This document shows, piece after piece, positions 25,801 to 38,600 of a stretch of 64,000 bases of DNA; the stretch's first letter is position 1; each line of letters opens with the position of its first letter. The notes beneath the pieces were generated by a model. The model was not told the DNA's origin and did no database searches. It saw nothing but the letters and a program-made list of their open reading frames with translations. The translations under genes were made by a program, and so were the position numbers. The stretch is from NCBI GenBank assembly GCA_033439265.1, contig JAVTVX010000027.1, forward strand, positions 9,315,001-9,379,000. The letters are read 5' to 3'. Source of the DNA: Dillenia suffruticosa. Lineage: Eukaryota; Streptophyta; Magnoliopsida; Dilleniales; Dilleniaceae.

Positions 25801-27299
25801 CACAATTTGCACAGTCGTGGGGAAATGGCCATAACTTTGACTACACAACTCTGAATCACATGATTCTTATCTCATTTTAAAGATCAGATCTAGAGCTACA
25901 AATCTCATAACCAAGGCCAAACTAATTCAAACCGAAAGGCACCTCAAAATCAGGGCAAAGTTCATAGCAGAACAGAACAGAACAGAATATGATTTTGCAA
26001 AACACCTAACTTTGAAAAATCATAATAAATCCATTTTAATTCAGAATGTGACGAATTATATCTCATTTTAAAGCTCTGAAAGTTTAGTTTTATGTGTAAA
26101 CATTTCACTCAATTTGCCTTTGTACAGAAAATGCTATAACTAAAATACTACAACCAGGTCAGAGTATTCAGATTTCAGAATTTCTGTTTTTCTCCTTGAT
26201 TTCAATTTGGGCCAACCCTAGTTCCCTAACCAAACCATCTCATTTTGGTCCCAAATTAAGATATGTTATATTGTGGAGTATGGAGGGTCTCATACTTGAA
26301 GATGGACAGCTAGGCTTGAAGCAAAACATAGAATTTTGGTCTTAAACTCTCAGCTCCCTCACTGGATTTCACCGAGCAATCCTTCTCAGTTGGCCTTGAT
26401 TTTTGGATATGTTGGTGTTAAAGATGTATAGAAGGGATCTATGTAAAAGAAATTGAGTAGTATGTAGGAAGATTTAGAGATCTTATCTTGATAGTCCATG
26501 GCTATGAGGAGGAAGAAGAAATGGAGTTTGTGTGTTCTTCTCTTCTAGGGTTTCACGGTGCCAAATGGAGAGAGTAGAGCAAGTGTTGGCTTTTGTGTGC
26601 AATTGCTTAACTATGGTTCCCTCAAGGTGCAACCAAGGTTAATTTCTACTATTTGTCAATAAATCCCCACCAACCATCACCTAAATCTAAGGCTTACATT
26701 TGTTCTTTGACTTTTCATTCAAATTTTGGTCATCTACTTCATGGGCACACTTCCCATGATCATTAATTGTCACTTACCCCTTTTCAAATTTGTATATAAG
26801 ACCTTTTTTACATTTACGTGAAATTTTCTATCTCGATTTTCACGTAATGCACGACAGGGTCAATATTTGACCCAAAATTTGAGAAATTCAAATTTACCTA
26901 TTTGGTTCAGTTTTTCGCACTGAATCCAATAGAGTTAGTGTCATACATAGATGAAGTCATTTGACCTTCCAAATCGCCCTTAAACGCATTAGGGTTTTTA
27001 GAGCGATTTTATTTTCCTCTTTGCGTTTGTTTTTTTTTTTGCCAAAATTTGTTGACCCATGACTTCTAGGGTGAATTTTACACGTGTAAATCTAACGGCA
27101 TCAAATTTGCACGTGTGGATTTCATTTTGGCTTAGTAATAAAGATTTTCACTCTCGGTGATTTAACCATACAATTTTTTTAGAGCGATTTTCAAAACGGA
27201 AAAATTTCTTAGTAAATTTTGGGTCATGAAAACATGATCAATATCATATATATATAGAGGAGAGTACAATATGAAAGAAATCGAAGTGTCGATGTTACA
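22824..27299 (+). mobile_element. Solo LTR (4.48 kb) inserted in the Athila-like gag
   Basis: The sequence starts TGTCACGCCCCGAACC and ends GATGTTACA, giving TG...CA ends with TGT/ACA inverted tips. The 5-bp flanks CATGT (22819-22823) and CTTGT (27300-27304) match at four of five positions, which fits a decayed target duplication. Gag wording of the host element stops before 22824 and resumes after 27299. No coding region was seen inside; the track-length frames are random. A GTGAGTATC...CAGTGAGTG motif near 23457-23487 resembles a motif of large plant gypsy LTRs (Tekay/Del-like), though the lineage is inferred. A large non-coding derivative with its own internal region is an alternative. Confidence 0.65.
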
Positions 27300-28329
27300 C
27301 TTGTATAGTCATCTAATTTGGGTATGTCTCTAGAAGACAAAGTAAAAGCTCTCGCAACTAACACTCAATATTTTCAACAGGAAACGAGACCTACCATTCA
27401 GAGTTTGGGGAACCAGATTGTCCAATTAGCGATCTTGATTAGTAGGTTAAAGGCACAAAATTATGAAAAATTGTCCTCACAAACGGTGGTAAATCCCAAG
27501 AGAATATCAGGCAATAATGTTGAAAAGTGAGAAGGAACTTCATTCGAGCTCTACTCTATCTAAGAAGGTGAATGTAAGGAATGATGTAGAGAAGAAGGAT
27601 GAAACTACACATGGAAACCTCCATTTACGTCACACTTCTAGTGCAATTAAGGCACCTTTTTCTAGTAAGTTGGAGAAATCTAAAAAAGGAAGAGTGTGAG
27701 AAGGAAGTTTTGGAGACATTTAAGAAAGTGGAAATAAACATACCACTGTTAGATGCTATCAAACTAATTCCAAAATATGCTAAATTTTTGAAAGAATTGT
27801 GCACAAATAAAAGGAAGTTGAGAGATGATGAGAAAATAAAGGTGGGGAAGAATGTGTCTGCTATCATCAAAAGAAGCTTACCAGAAAAACGTATAAATCC
27901 AGGTATGTTTACTCTACCTTATTTTATTGGTAAAAAAAAAAATTGAGCATGCCATGCTAAACTTAGGTGCATCCATCAATATAATGCCATACTCAATTTT
28001 TAATACTCTAAAATTGGGCCTTTAAAGGAAATTGGGGGTTGTTATTCAATTACTGACCATTCTTATGCTAACCCAGCAGGGGTTGTTGAAAATATTTTGG
28101 TGCAGGTTAACTAACTAATATTTCCGGCAGATTTTTACATCTTGAAAATGAAAAAAGACACTATCACAAATTCAGCTTCACTTCTATTAGGAAGACCATT
28201 CATGAGAACAGTCAAAACAAAAATAGATATGGATGAGGAAACTCTCTCCATCGAATTCAGGGGCGAAATTGTTAAATTTAATATTTTTTATACTATTGTT
28301 GATATTGTTCATTCAATTGTGTAGGAATT

Positions 28330-30393
28330 TTGTGAAGAAAAATGTAATATTAATTTTGAATTGAATGCATAATTAGATAAAAAGGAGGAGTTATATGAGA
28401 CTCCTAGGTTAAAGTTGAAACCTCATTGAAGAGAAATTAATAAAGAACGTTAAGCATAACAATATCAAACAATTGTATTTCTTGAGAGGCAACCCAATAT
28501 TTTTCATAAGTTTGATTAACTTGATATTTGATTTTTTGTTTCAATTTAGGGTTATTTGATTGGTATTATTAGTTTTTTCTTTTAGTCTTTGTAGGCACAT
28601 AAAGATGGGAGATAGAAAAGATGTACCCAACCAAAGTTCAAGCCATATAGCAGTGAATTCCAACGTTTGGCAGAAGCACTCAGAAAAATAGGATGTGATC
28701 ATGCAGCTGCTTGAAGAGAGATTTTCATGGTTGGCAGAAGCACTCAAGGTGATCACGCAGCTGTCGCCTTAAGGGAGTTCTCTTTCTTCTCTATCTTTTT
28801 ATTGCTCTATTTTTATATGGTGAGTATATGTTGAATTTGGGTGATTTTATGAGACTTGCTCCTAGTGTTAGAGTTTGTGCTAGTTTTTTTAGATATTAGT
28901 TGTTTTAAGTTATGTGCTTATTTCCTCTTCTTTCTTACCCTTTGCATACATTGGGGACAATGTTATTTTAGGTGTGGGGGAGTTGATACATTGGTTTCTA
29001 TATTAAGGAAAAAAAAATGAAAAAAAAGTTTTGGCCTTAATATAACGAGATGTACTTAAGATTTACTACTTGTTGTGTATGCTTGATTTGGACCAAATTG
29101 CGTGATAGAAAATTGATATTAGTGGTCATTGTGGTACATAATTAACTATTCATCTTTTAATGGTTGAATTGAGAGATAAAATGATATGATTTGAAACAAA
29201 ACCTATCTAAAGTAAGGATTGACCCTTATAGAGCAACATATCTTTCATGCACTCATTTTTTTTATGAGTATATGTCACCGTTTGAGTGGTTATTCTAGAA
29301 CTTGCTTTCGTATGCATATCGAGACCATATTTTTTATTTTCATGTATTGAAATGATTAAGACATCTAGGTTTACCTCTTTTTAGCCCTAAAAAAAAATAA
29401 CTTCTCATGTATACTATTCTCCTGGTGAAACCATTTGAGTCTATACCCTTTTCCTTTGTTTATAATCTTATAAATTGATATGTGGCCTTCTTTTTTATGC
29501 TTATCCTTCTTTGTGACCCTTATATCAAATAAACATGTGATTAGAATATGAATGGGCGGTTATTTGTAAAAGGGAAATGGGATAATTTTTATTTTGAGAT
29601 TGTCTTTGTGGATTGAATCATACGATTAGGTTGGTTTATGTGATAAATGGTGAAATATGCGCCATATCTTCATTGATCCTTGAGTTTTTTTTTTATTTCA
29701 AAAAAAAAGAAAAGAAAAAAAGGCAAAAAAAAAATCCCCAAAAAATTGTGATAAAAAAGGATGAGATGAAAAAAAAAGCTATGAAAAAAAATCCAAAAAT
29801 TGTGATCAAGGAATGAGATGGAATGAAAAAATAAATAAATAAAAATGAAGGGGGATTACCTTTGGGTTGGATTGATGTTCCATGTTATGGGGTATGTTTG
29901 ATAGTGGGAAATGGGTCTTGCGTTTTTTGGCATGCTTCTTTTGATATATACATTACACATCATATTTATCCTCTTATCCTGCAATGTCCTTAATCACGTT
30001 ACAACCAAATAAAAGATTTTTTTATTGATACATAAAATTCATATGTTTGAGTAGTGAAGATGTGATATATTAACAAACTTATTGTAATGCCATTTCATTG
30101 TGTTGAGTTGAGCATCATATATATATCCTTTCTACAAATGAGTGCATTGAGTGAATTCCTTGTGAGGATGGTCGAATTTTCCATATTCTTGATTTCAAGA
30201 AAATTCTTAGGGATATTATAGTTAATGTAGCATTGAATGCCATGAAGTGTTGATTGCCTTGACCACAATTTTGGTTTAGACTCACACTACACAATGCTAG
30301 GAACTTGTGGAAGTTTAGTTGACTTGAGAAATTTTTTTAATTTTGATTTTGATTGTGATTGAGGACAACTATTGGTTTAGGCATGGGAGAGTT
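28330..30393 (+). other. Non-coding 3' internal region of the Athila-like element
   Basis: After the protease-like part there is no recognisable domain. The wording CATTGGGGACAATG...GGTGTGGGGGAG (about 28950-28982) is typical of the region following the coding part of Athila elements. An A-rich stretch (29680-29850) follows. A purine word GGCATGGGAGAG (30381-30392) immediately precedes the 3' LTR and is the likely polypurine tract. Confidence 0.6.
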
Positions 30394-31771
30394 TGATAGG
30401 ATTTAAATTAGTGCAATTTCTTGTGGTTAATTTCATTATATTTTTAAATGAATATTACACTAATTAGATGTTTTACGATAAATTGTTCATTTAGGTTATT
30501 GAAGAGTTGATAAAGGAAATACAAAAAAAAATGAAGAAAATTGCAACAAATTGAAAGACAAATTTGGGAAGTGCTGAAAATGGAATTTTCGTTAAAAAAA
30601 AAAAGTCTTGAAGTGCTGATATTTGAAAATTTTCATATATTGGGAATTTACCTTATCATCTCTTGTACCATCTTAATTTTAGGAGTTCTTTTTTTTTCTC
30701 TCTCTCTTTTCCATGTTAGATGGTATTTTTACTATTAGTAACTTTTTTAAAATTTTAGAAATCCTTTATTTGGGAAGTTTATTTTTAGATTAGGTTACTT
30801 TCTCTCTCCATAAAAAAAGAGGGACTTTTAGGGCAACAAAAAAAGGGGTCGACAAGAGACGCCCAATATATATTCTCAAGAGGAGGCACGACACCAATCA
30901 TCATTCTTAGGGAAGAGGTGGCAGCTACCTGTTGCCTTTCTTTTTTTTATTTCTTTTATAGATTTAAAAATGTTGACTAGTTTCTCAAGGGGGATTTTTT
31001 TTAATTGTCTTCACTATGTGGTTATGTACTTCATTTAATTTCTTGCCCCTCTAATTTAAGTATTCGCGCTGATTCTTGCTTTTATTTTACATAAAAGATT
31101 AATATTAGTTAATCTGACTAATTAATTCAGTACTATTCTTTCTACAGCTATCCAGAATTTTAGTGATCTATAATTATTATGAATGATTGTTTCAAGTAGT
31201 AATTAGATTATTTATGTTTATGAGTCTTTAACCAATATTCATGTTTAATGTAAGAAAATTGATGGAACAAAATTAAATAATTGTGACTATGTCAATTATT
31301 TAGATTTTGGTTTGACTGTTTTCATAAAATTTAATGTTATCATTATATTGATATGAAATATTATCGCGTCTAGTTAATTAATGATAAATTTTGACTAAAT
31401 ACTTGGTTTTGTCAATTAATTTAAGAAAATACAAGATTTATTACGGCTATCTTAATAAATTTATGGTTAAATGCATAAATTGTAAGATAAATATTTTTAA
31501 CCCGTGATTAGTGAAACAATTAATTGTGGTAAACCCTTGGAGATTAAATTTATGTTCGAATTTTTATTATTTTACATAGTTAACTTGTTTTTTATTTTTT
31601 TTAGCTTGTTAATTTTTAATTTAGAAATTTAATTGATAAACCTCCATTTCATTTTGGCATTTAACTAAGAAATTAAATCAATTTAGTTTCTATAGAATTC
31701 GACTTGGTACCATTATTGCTACAAATTTGTTCGCATTTAGGAAATCAGTATCAATTTTGAGGGTTTCGACA
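30394..31771 (+). repeat. 3' LTR of the Athila-like element
   Basis: It starts TGATAGGATTTAAATTAG after a purine tract and ends CGACA, with LINE reverse transcriptase sequence directly beyond. Its last 980 bp align with the 5' LTR, with many scattered differences. Confidence 0.8.
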
Positions 31772-33313
31772 ATTAGCAATATCATGATACCTATAGAGGT
31801 AATCGATAGAGATTTTAAATACAAAATCCATTCTTATGAAGTAAGGGAGACCTTAAAAAAATGAAAAATAATAAAACAATAACACCGGATAACATCCCTA
31901 TTAAGATGTAAAACTGTTTGGGTGAAGTGGGGATAGAAATATTAACGGAACTTTTTAACTAAATTTGACAAACTAAGAAAATAACTCAAATATATAGGTA
32001 AAGTATAAATGTATCACCATATAAGAATAAAAGAGATATATAAAATTGTTTCAATTATAAGAAAATTAAATTTGTTAGTTATATTATAAAATTATAAGAG
32101 AGAGTGATATAGTATAAATTAAGATTAGAGCTAAATGTATCTCAGAATCAATTTGAATTCATGCTAAAATGATCAAACACTAAAATTATTCACTTGCACA
32201 AAAATTTAATGGAAACGTTTGGAGTGCAGAAGAGAGATTAATATATAGTATTCATTGATTTAGAAAAAAAAACAAACAATAGAGTTCCCAGAGTCATACT
32301 GTGATGGGTGTTTACAAAAAGGGGATCTCCTTTGAAATACGTTGATCTCATCAAAGATATGCATGAGAAAGTTATTAGCAATGTAAAAACTTGCATGAGT
32401 TTAAATAATAACTTCTTAATTAATATTGAATTTCATCAAAATTTAACATTAAGTCCTTTCTTTTATGCAATAGTTATGGATAAAACAACAAAAAGCATGC
32501 AAAATGAAATACCTTGGCGAATGCCTTTTGTAGATGATATAATGCAAGTCAATAAAATTGTAGAGAATATTAATGTTAAATTGGAGTTATGGAGGGACAC
32601 ATTAGAATCCAGAAAATTTAAATTGAGTCACTCAAAATTGAATATATGAGATATACGTTTGGTGACAATTATTAAAATGAAAAAAAATAAGTAAAAAGAA
32701 CAAAGCATATGAAAAAGTGAATATTTTAGATATTTTGGATTTATCATTCAAAACAATGATAATATAGTTAGAGATGTGAATCATAGAAACTAACCAGGTT
32801 GGATAAAATGGAAAAGTGAATATGGAATTTTTTGCGACAACACGAAACCATTGCAATTGAAAGGGAAGTTAAATAGAAGCACAATAAAATCTATATTATT
32901 ATATGACACCGAGTGTTAGATCATTAAACTACAACAAAAGAATAAAATTGCTGTAATTGAAATAAAAATACTTAGATAGATATGTGATAAAATTAGAAAA
33001 TATAAAATTAGAAATGAAGAGATACATATTAAGTTGGGAGTGAGTTCGATTGAGATAATATGAGAAAGTATTGTTCAAGTTGGTTTGGACATATACAACG
33101 AAATTAAAAAACGCACTGTTTAGGAGAATCGAAATCTTAAATATAATAGAATTAATGAAATATTTGAGTAAATCGTTGAAAATCTGGATATAAATTATAC
33201 GTAAAGATTTGGTGTCAAGAGTTTAGTTGAAAAGATAACTTTAAATAGAAATGAATAATATAAGAGAATATAAAATAATTGATTTATTGTTATTGTTATT
33301 ATTGTTGTTGTTG

Positions 33314-33354
<41 letters not shown>
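31772..33354 (+). mobile_element. RTE-type LINE, 3' part with reverse transcriptase and microsatellite tail
   Basis: Decayed RT blocks follow in order: 'LKKMKNNKTITPDNIPIKM' (about 31850), 'IVFIDLEKK' (near 32240-32270), 'RGSPLKYVDLIKDMHEKV' and 'MPFVDDIMQ' (32308-32649). FVDD stands for the catalytic F/YADD box. 'LELWRDTLESR' and later thumb/C-terminal traces ('RNEEIHIKLGVS' near 33015) complete the order. It ends in a TTATTG/TTG/TTA-rich microsatellite (about 33276-33354), as RTE elements commonly do. Only the stretch 32308-32649 keeps a long open frame. It continues the 5' half at 19310-20556. Confidence 0.8.
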
Positions 33355-34035
33355 AATTTATGCAAATAGTTTATTTTTATTTTTCTCTTTTCATTATTTT
33401 TATTGTTTATTTTTTAGCTTTACCATCTCCATTTATTTTCAAATTTTAATTTTATGTTTTTAATTTTATTTTTATTTTCATGTTTTATGTTTTTATTTAT
33501 TTATTTTTCCTGTTTTGTATATTGATTTTCAAATAGTTGATACCAAAATTTAAGATTAAGACTCAATCTATCGTTATTGTTATAATTTAGAAAAATCTAA
33601 GATATAATTTTTTTCAACATAATTTTTGCAAATATAGAATTTTAAATTATTTATATTTCTTCCGGTTTGTTGCCTGGTAAACAAACATGAAATAAGATCC
33701 TTTCTATTATTTCTACAACAAAGTATATATAGGTCTAAGGGATATAATCTACGCTACGGATGGGTCATATTTGTTGAATTGATTTTTAAAATATTTTATA
33801 TATTTAATCTCTTCAAAATATATTTTGACAATAAAAATAGTAAAATGAACAAATAATATTAATAATGAAAAATGTATTTGTTGGCATATTTATAGATTTT
33901 GATTATTGGCAAAACATGATTAGTTGGACTAAGAAAAAAATTCGAAGACTGTTAGATAAATCACAAGGAGCAATCGACTCATTAGAAGAAAAAGGTAGTA
34001 ACACTATAGACAAAATATGTAAAGTTAGTAGACAC
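33355..34035. other. AT-rich intergenic sequence
   Basis: This is extremely AT-rich sequence with T-runs and no recognisable coding region. The 76-codon frame at 33865-34095 overlaps the start of a three-copy repeat and shows no known domain. Confidence 0.5.
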
Positions 34036-34320
34036 AAAATTTGTTTATTTAGATCACTGAAAAACAAGTCCAAACAAGGAGAAATATCCCATTAGTAATA
34101 GTGGATAATAGTGCTACTCAAGCAAGTAAGTTGGATAGAAAATAAAATATTTAGAATATTAAAAATCCAAATTTAACCAATCGCTGGAAATTAAGTGCTA
34201 AAAAATATGAGGGTTTAACATTAAGAAAATAAGAATAAAAAATGACAGTATTTGTTCTACACATATCAATTAAATTAAAAAATATTTTTTCAGAATTTTT
34301 CTAAATCATTAACTTATAAG
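34036..34320 (+). repeat. Copy 1 of a three-copy dispersed repeat
   Basis: AATTTGTTTATTTAGATCA and the following 280 bp recur next to the two CACTA ends (41543-41716 and 43598-43870). Here no CACTA end precedes it. The family is unknown. Confidence 0.8.
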
Positions 34321-34499
34321 CTTTGGAGAAAAGTTCAAGGATTTCGTGCTGTTACAAAAGGGAAGAATAAAAGGGATTTGGTGTAACTCAAATTGAAAGG
34401 ATTCTTTGGAGACAAAATTAAAATATTATAATCTTCTAAACCCAAATTTTAATTTATTTAACTACCTGTCCATTTATATTTATAGGATTTTTTATCATA

Positions 34500-35647
34500 G
34501 TAAGTGAGAGATAAATTAGGTTTTGAATGTTAAACTTTATGCATTTACATGGGTTAATGGATATTGATGATTTAGACGTTTGATGATATTCCTTAGGCTT
34601 TAAACAAGTTGATCAAGACAAGATCCTTGTTATGGGACAAGACCTGGGAGTGACTAGCCTCCTTAACACTATAGGTGGATGGATTCCTATATTTGTAATG
34701 AGAAAATGTTTTCTCTTGATTTTCTAAAATGATATTTTTAACTAAATTTTATGAAATATTTTGTGAATGTGGAGTGTCCCTAAAAAATGTTTGATTTGAG
34801 CCATATGATTATGCATTTGCAAGTACATCTTGTGCCTACTAAATTTTCCTATGAATATTGTTTGATGGACTCATAAATTGAGAAACATGCTAAATTTTAT
34901 ATGCCACATGATATGATATTTACAAATTGGTATATGTGTTGGCTTGGGGTATGAGCCTGAACCCTCAAATGGCTATAGTCATTCCTTACATAGAGTGGCC
35001 CAACGAGGCAATGTGCTGAGGGTGTTTTATTATTAGATAGGGAGGTAGTCAGATTGGGAGACGCCTCTTTTGTCCCCTTCGAGCTCACTTGGTTGCACTA
35101 CCTCAGAGGTGTTGAGCTAACACCAAAGTTGGGATTGATGTTTATGGTTAATAATAATTGAAAACTTCTTTGTGGTTCCACTATTGGTTTGGACCAAACC
35201 TTTGGTGGAAAGATTTTTTTAGGCAAACACCTTGGTTTTGAAAAAGTATATATTGAATGCTCATTTGTGTTTCTGAAAAAATCATGGCTCTTGTTGCAAA
35301 GTGTTTGGATGACTACTTGATACTTTGTTGGAACAAAAATATGTTTTGAAATCATTGTTTGACACGTTCACACTTACCACTCATTTCATATACAACTATG
35401 TCATTGCACTCCACTCACTGAGTATTTTTTTTATACTTACCCTATCAATCTTTTATTTTTTTAGAGGAAGAGTAGAGGGAAAGCTATCTCGGACCAACTG
35501 TTGGTATTGGATCAGCTTAGGTGTTGATTTTTTGGCGTGTTGATGGAACCATTGGAGGGTATTTTGCAAGTGAAACTTATGTTTTGCAAGTGAAAGCTAT
35601 CACACGTTGGTTGTCGCGTGCTCCGACCCGAGAGTCGGGGCATGACA
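34500..35647 (-). mobile_element. LTR fragment related to the 4.48-kb solo LTR, minus strand (fossil)
   Basis: Read on the minus strand from 35647, it begins TGTCATGCCCCGACTC, close to the TGTCACGCCCCGAACC start at 22824. It keeps a GTAAGTATA...CTCAGTGAGTG motif (about 35408-35442) like the one in the solo LTR. The other end is not resolved, so the left boundary is approximate. No coding part was seen. Confidence 0.45.
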
Positions 35648-38600
35648 TGAACGCTACAATCCTATTTGACTGAATGACTATCTTAATCAAAGCATAAATT
35701 TCTAAGTTATAAAATTTATTCAATTGCTTCAACAAATTGGTCGAATACTACAGTCATATTCAACAGCTAGAATGTTCCAGTTAAAGCTTTTAAGTACTAA
35801 TATTTGTTTTGGTCAAATGCTCACAGAGACTGATCGAATTGCAAAATGGGTTTTAACAATATGAGTCATTCGAGTTACCTTTTAGTTTTCTTATCGAGTC
35901 ACAAGTCTACTGATGAGTCAAGAATACAAGCTTTGGATTGAGACTTAAACCAGTCGAATGACTGAGAAAGCTAGTTGATTCTAAAGTTGGGAACGATTAA
36001 ATGCTCATGTGTTCATTCAACTACTTAGTACTTGTTCTAAATTCCATTGCCTAAATCTGTCGAATGGCTGACTGATTGGTCGAATGATTTGGTGTTAAAA
36101 GCTAAGTTCAGTTGATTGATTTTATCAACATTCGATAAGGTTATCCTTTCCACTTGATTCTGGTTAAATTGTCAAATTATCCATTCGACTATTTTCTATG
36201 TTTCCTTAGGGAATTAGTCGAATATGAGTTACTTCAATCGAATGACAAAGGTCTATGGTTGATTTTCAAACTTTTCGGACTAATTCCTTGGATTGTTTTG
36301 TTTACCATCAAAGCCTAAACATGCCAACACATTATTTGAACTTAGTGTGCTATAAGTTTGTTCATATATTTTTGACATTCATAGCAAAACTAAAGATAGG
36401 AGCATGTTTAAAATAAAGAAAAAGAAAAACTTATTCCTAGTGTAGGGAATGAAAACTAAATTTTGGAATTAGAATTCCTAAGTGGTTAGAGTAGTTTTAG
36501 GTTCATCCCTAAACTTAAAGTTCCAGGAAGATTAGATGCTAAGATTAAATAAAGAAACAATCATAGGATACTCAATATGATTATACCTTGAGAAAGCACT
36601 TAGCTAATTATTTCTGTGGTACAGCCGAATTCATATTAAATAAAACTTTCAATCGAAACAATCTTAGATGAAAACACTTTCGAGCTTTATATCGGAAGAA
36701 AACTTAATATGGGTTACTTTCTAGGTATAAATGCTAGAAAACAAAAAGGCTTGTCTAAGAAAATTTGATACTAAAATGAATTTATTTTATTTCTAACAAA
36801 GCATACAAAGTTTACAATAAGAGGACCAAAATAGTAAATAAATCAATTCATACCAAAATTAATAAGCCTAATCCTTCCAGCTTAAAACACATGTTTTGAT
36901 AATGATCTTGTAAATAAAAAACCAGAAGATATCTAAGAAAAACAAAATCAGATTATAATTCAGAGTATCAAAAATCAAATAAGAGAGAAGAAAGGAAAAA
37001 TAATTCTCCTGAACTAATTAAAATCCGAAGAAACCAGTGTGAGCAAATAGCTTCAAAATAAAGCCAGAAATTTATATAAACCGTTGAAGAATGAAAACTC
37101 AATTCCAAAAATGCAAGAAAAAGTAAATCAATTCAAAATAGAATAAAAGATTTAGTTCCTAGGCCAAAAATATCTGAGTAATAGGAACGAAGTCGGTGAA
37201 TAAAAGCAAATGAGTGTAAAGAATACATATAGCCCACTCAATGAACAGCATAAAGATAAAAACCTTGATGGTGAGTTGACTGTCTTCTTGGATTTAAGGT
37301 TCGTTTGAAAAATAGTCGACCATTTAGAAAAGATAGTTGACTACTAGGTGTTTTAAGTCAATTGCTTAAGGAGAAAATCAACTAAACCTTGTTTAAGAAA
37401 TTTAGTTAAGAAGAACTGGTTGATCAATTCAAGAATCAATCGACAGATATAGAATAACAGTCAACCGTAGCAAAGCCTCAATCGATCAACTTCCCAATCC
37501 AAACTCCTTATCCAGTCAACTAACTTAATGTTTTCTACTTTTCCCTAGTCAACCATGCTAGAAAATCAATCAACCACTCAAACACCCCATTAGGCAATCA
37601 ATTGAGACTCACAAAGCTACTGCACAAACTCCACAAATTGCTCAAGATACTTTCATCTCTAGATCTCACAAGCTGCTAACTATCTTCTCAAATCAGTAAA
37701 GCTTGCTTCAATTAATTTACATCAAACACATTCAAAAATGAATCCAATGAAGGTTTTATAAGCACATCCAACCAACTCAACTTTCTTCTGAACATCAAAG
37801 CTCCATCTCTTCTAAAACACTTCTGTAAATTACAGTCAAACTCTCTACAATCCTAAACTCTATCTCCTACAAGTCTCTTTTAACAAAGATCCTTTTAAGA
37901 TGGCATCCAAAGTTAAGCTTCCATCAAAACACGATCAATCATCCTATTTATCTATTACTGAGAGTAAAATTTTTGGTAATACTCTAGTTAATGGCATAAT
38001 GCAGCCAATCTTCCATTTCTCATTCCCCATTTATGTTATGTGCTACTAAATTCAAGGCTGCAAGCCTATCATATGGGTCCATGATCAGTAGCATTTTGGT
38101 AACAATAAGATTCATATAGGAATGAAATTCACTACTAAACTAACAATCAAGAATGCAATTGGTACTTCTTCATTAACCAAGGGTGGTTAGATGCAGAAAG
38201 ATGAGAAATAGGTAAGAAGAGTGAAGAAAGTCGAAAAAGGAGAGCCTAACGGGGAACAAAAAACCACTCTTTATCACTGAGAACATTGAGAAATTACTTA
38301 AGGCTGTAAAACTTATACCTTACCTCTCTGCTGAAGAAGAGCTAACCATACCTATATTAGGGGAAGTAATGATTAGACTTATAGCTTACAATATAGTTCT
38401 TTAAGAGAGAATTAAGGGTATTAAGAAATACAATACAAAAATCTTGAAAGAATTGGCAAAAATGAGTCAACAAGTGGATGAACTCTCCAAGGGCAAGACT
38501 AAAATTGGACATAAGAGGCCTAGAAAGAGCGACAACTCCAGTAATGAGAGTGACGAGCTTCGTATGGTATTATCTAATGTCCCTCTCATCACCCCTCCTG

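Larger units (their letters stand above)
20719..31771 (+). mobile_element. Athila-like Ty3/gypsy element, gag-protease only (fossil)
   Basis: The element has a 5' LTR (20719-21746, incomplete) and a 3' LTR (about 30394-31771), both ending ...GGGTTTCGACA. The primer site TTTGGCGTTGTTGC (about 21758-21771) resembles the TTTGGCGCCGTTGCC site of Athila-type elements. Gag segments carry typical words ('FELKSGLIHLL', 'EYWERFKQVCANCPHHQ', 'GHPTNMCPTLQE') at 21812-22911 and again from 27318. A protease-like segment ('VEINIPLLDAIK', 'LLGRPFMRT') lies at about 27700-28320. I saw no reverse transcriptase or integrase, so the copy looks non-autonomous, and it is broken by many lesions. It sits inside an RTE LINE and carries a solo LTR in its gag. 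LTR divergence by eye suggests considerable age. Confidence 0.82.

Noticed and set aside
25562-25834. His/Thr-rich 90-codon frame within the solo LTR
   Set aside because: It comes from CACA/CATA-rich sequence and there is no domain, start context or relative.
29613-29816. Lys-rich 67-codon frame
   Set aside because: It is a translation of an A-rich tract in the non-coding 3' region of the Athila-like element.
33865-34095. 76-codon frame considered as a small gene
   Set aside because: It overlaps a three-copy dispersed repeat whose other copies do not keep the frame.
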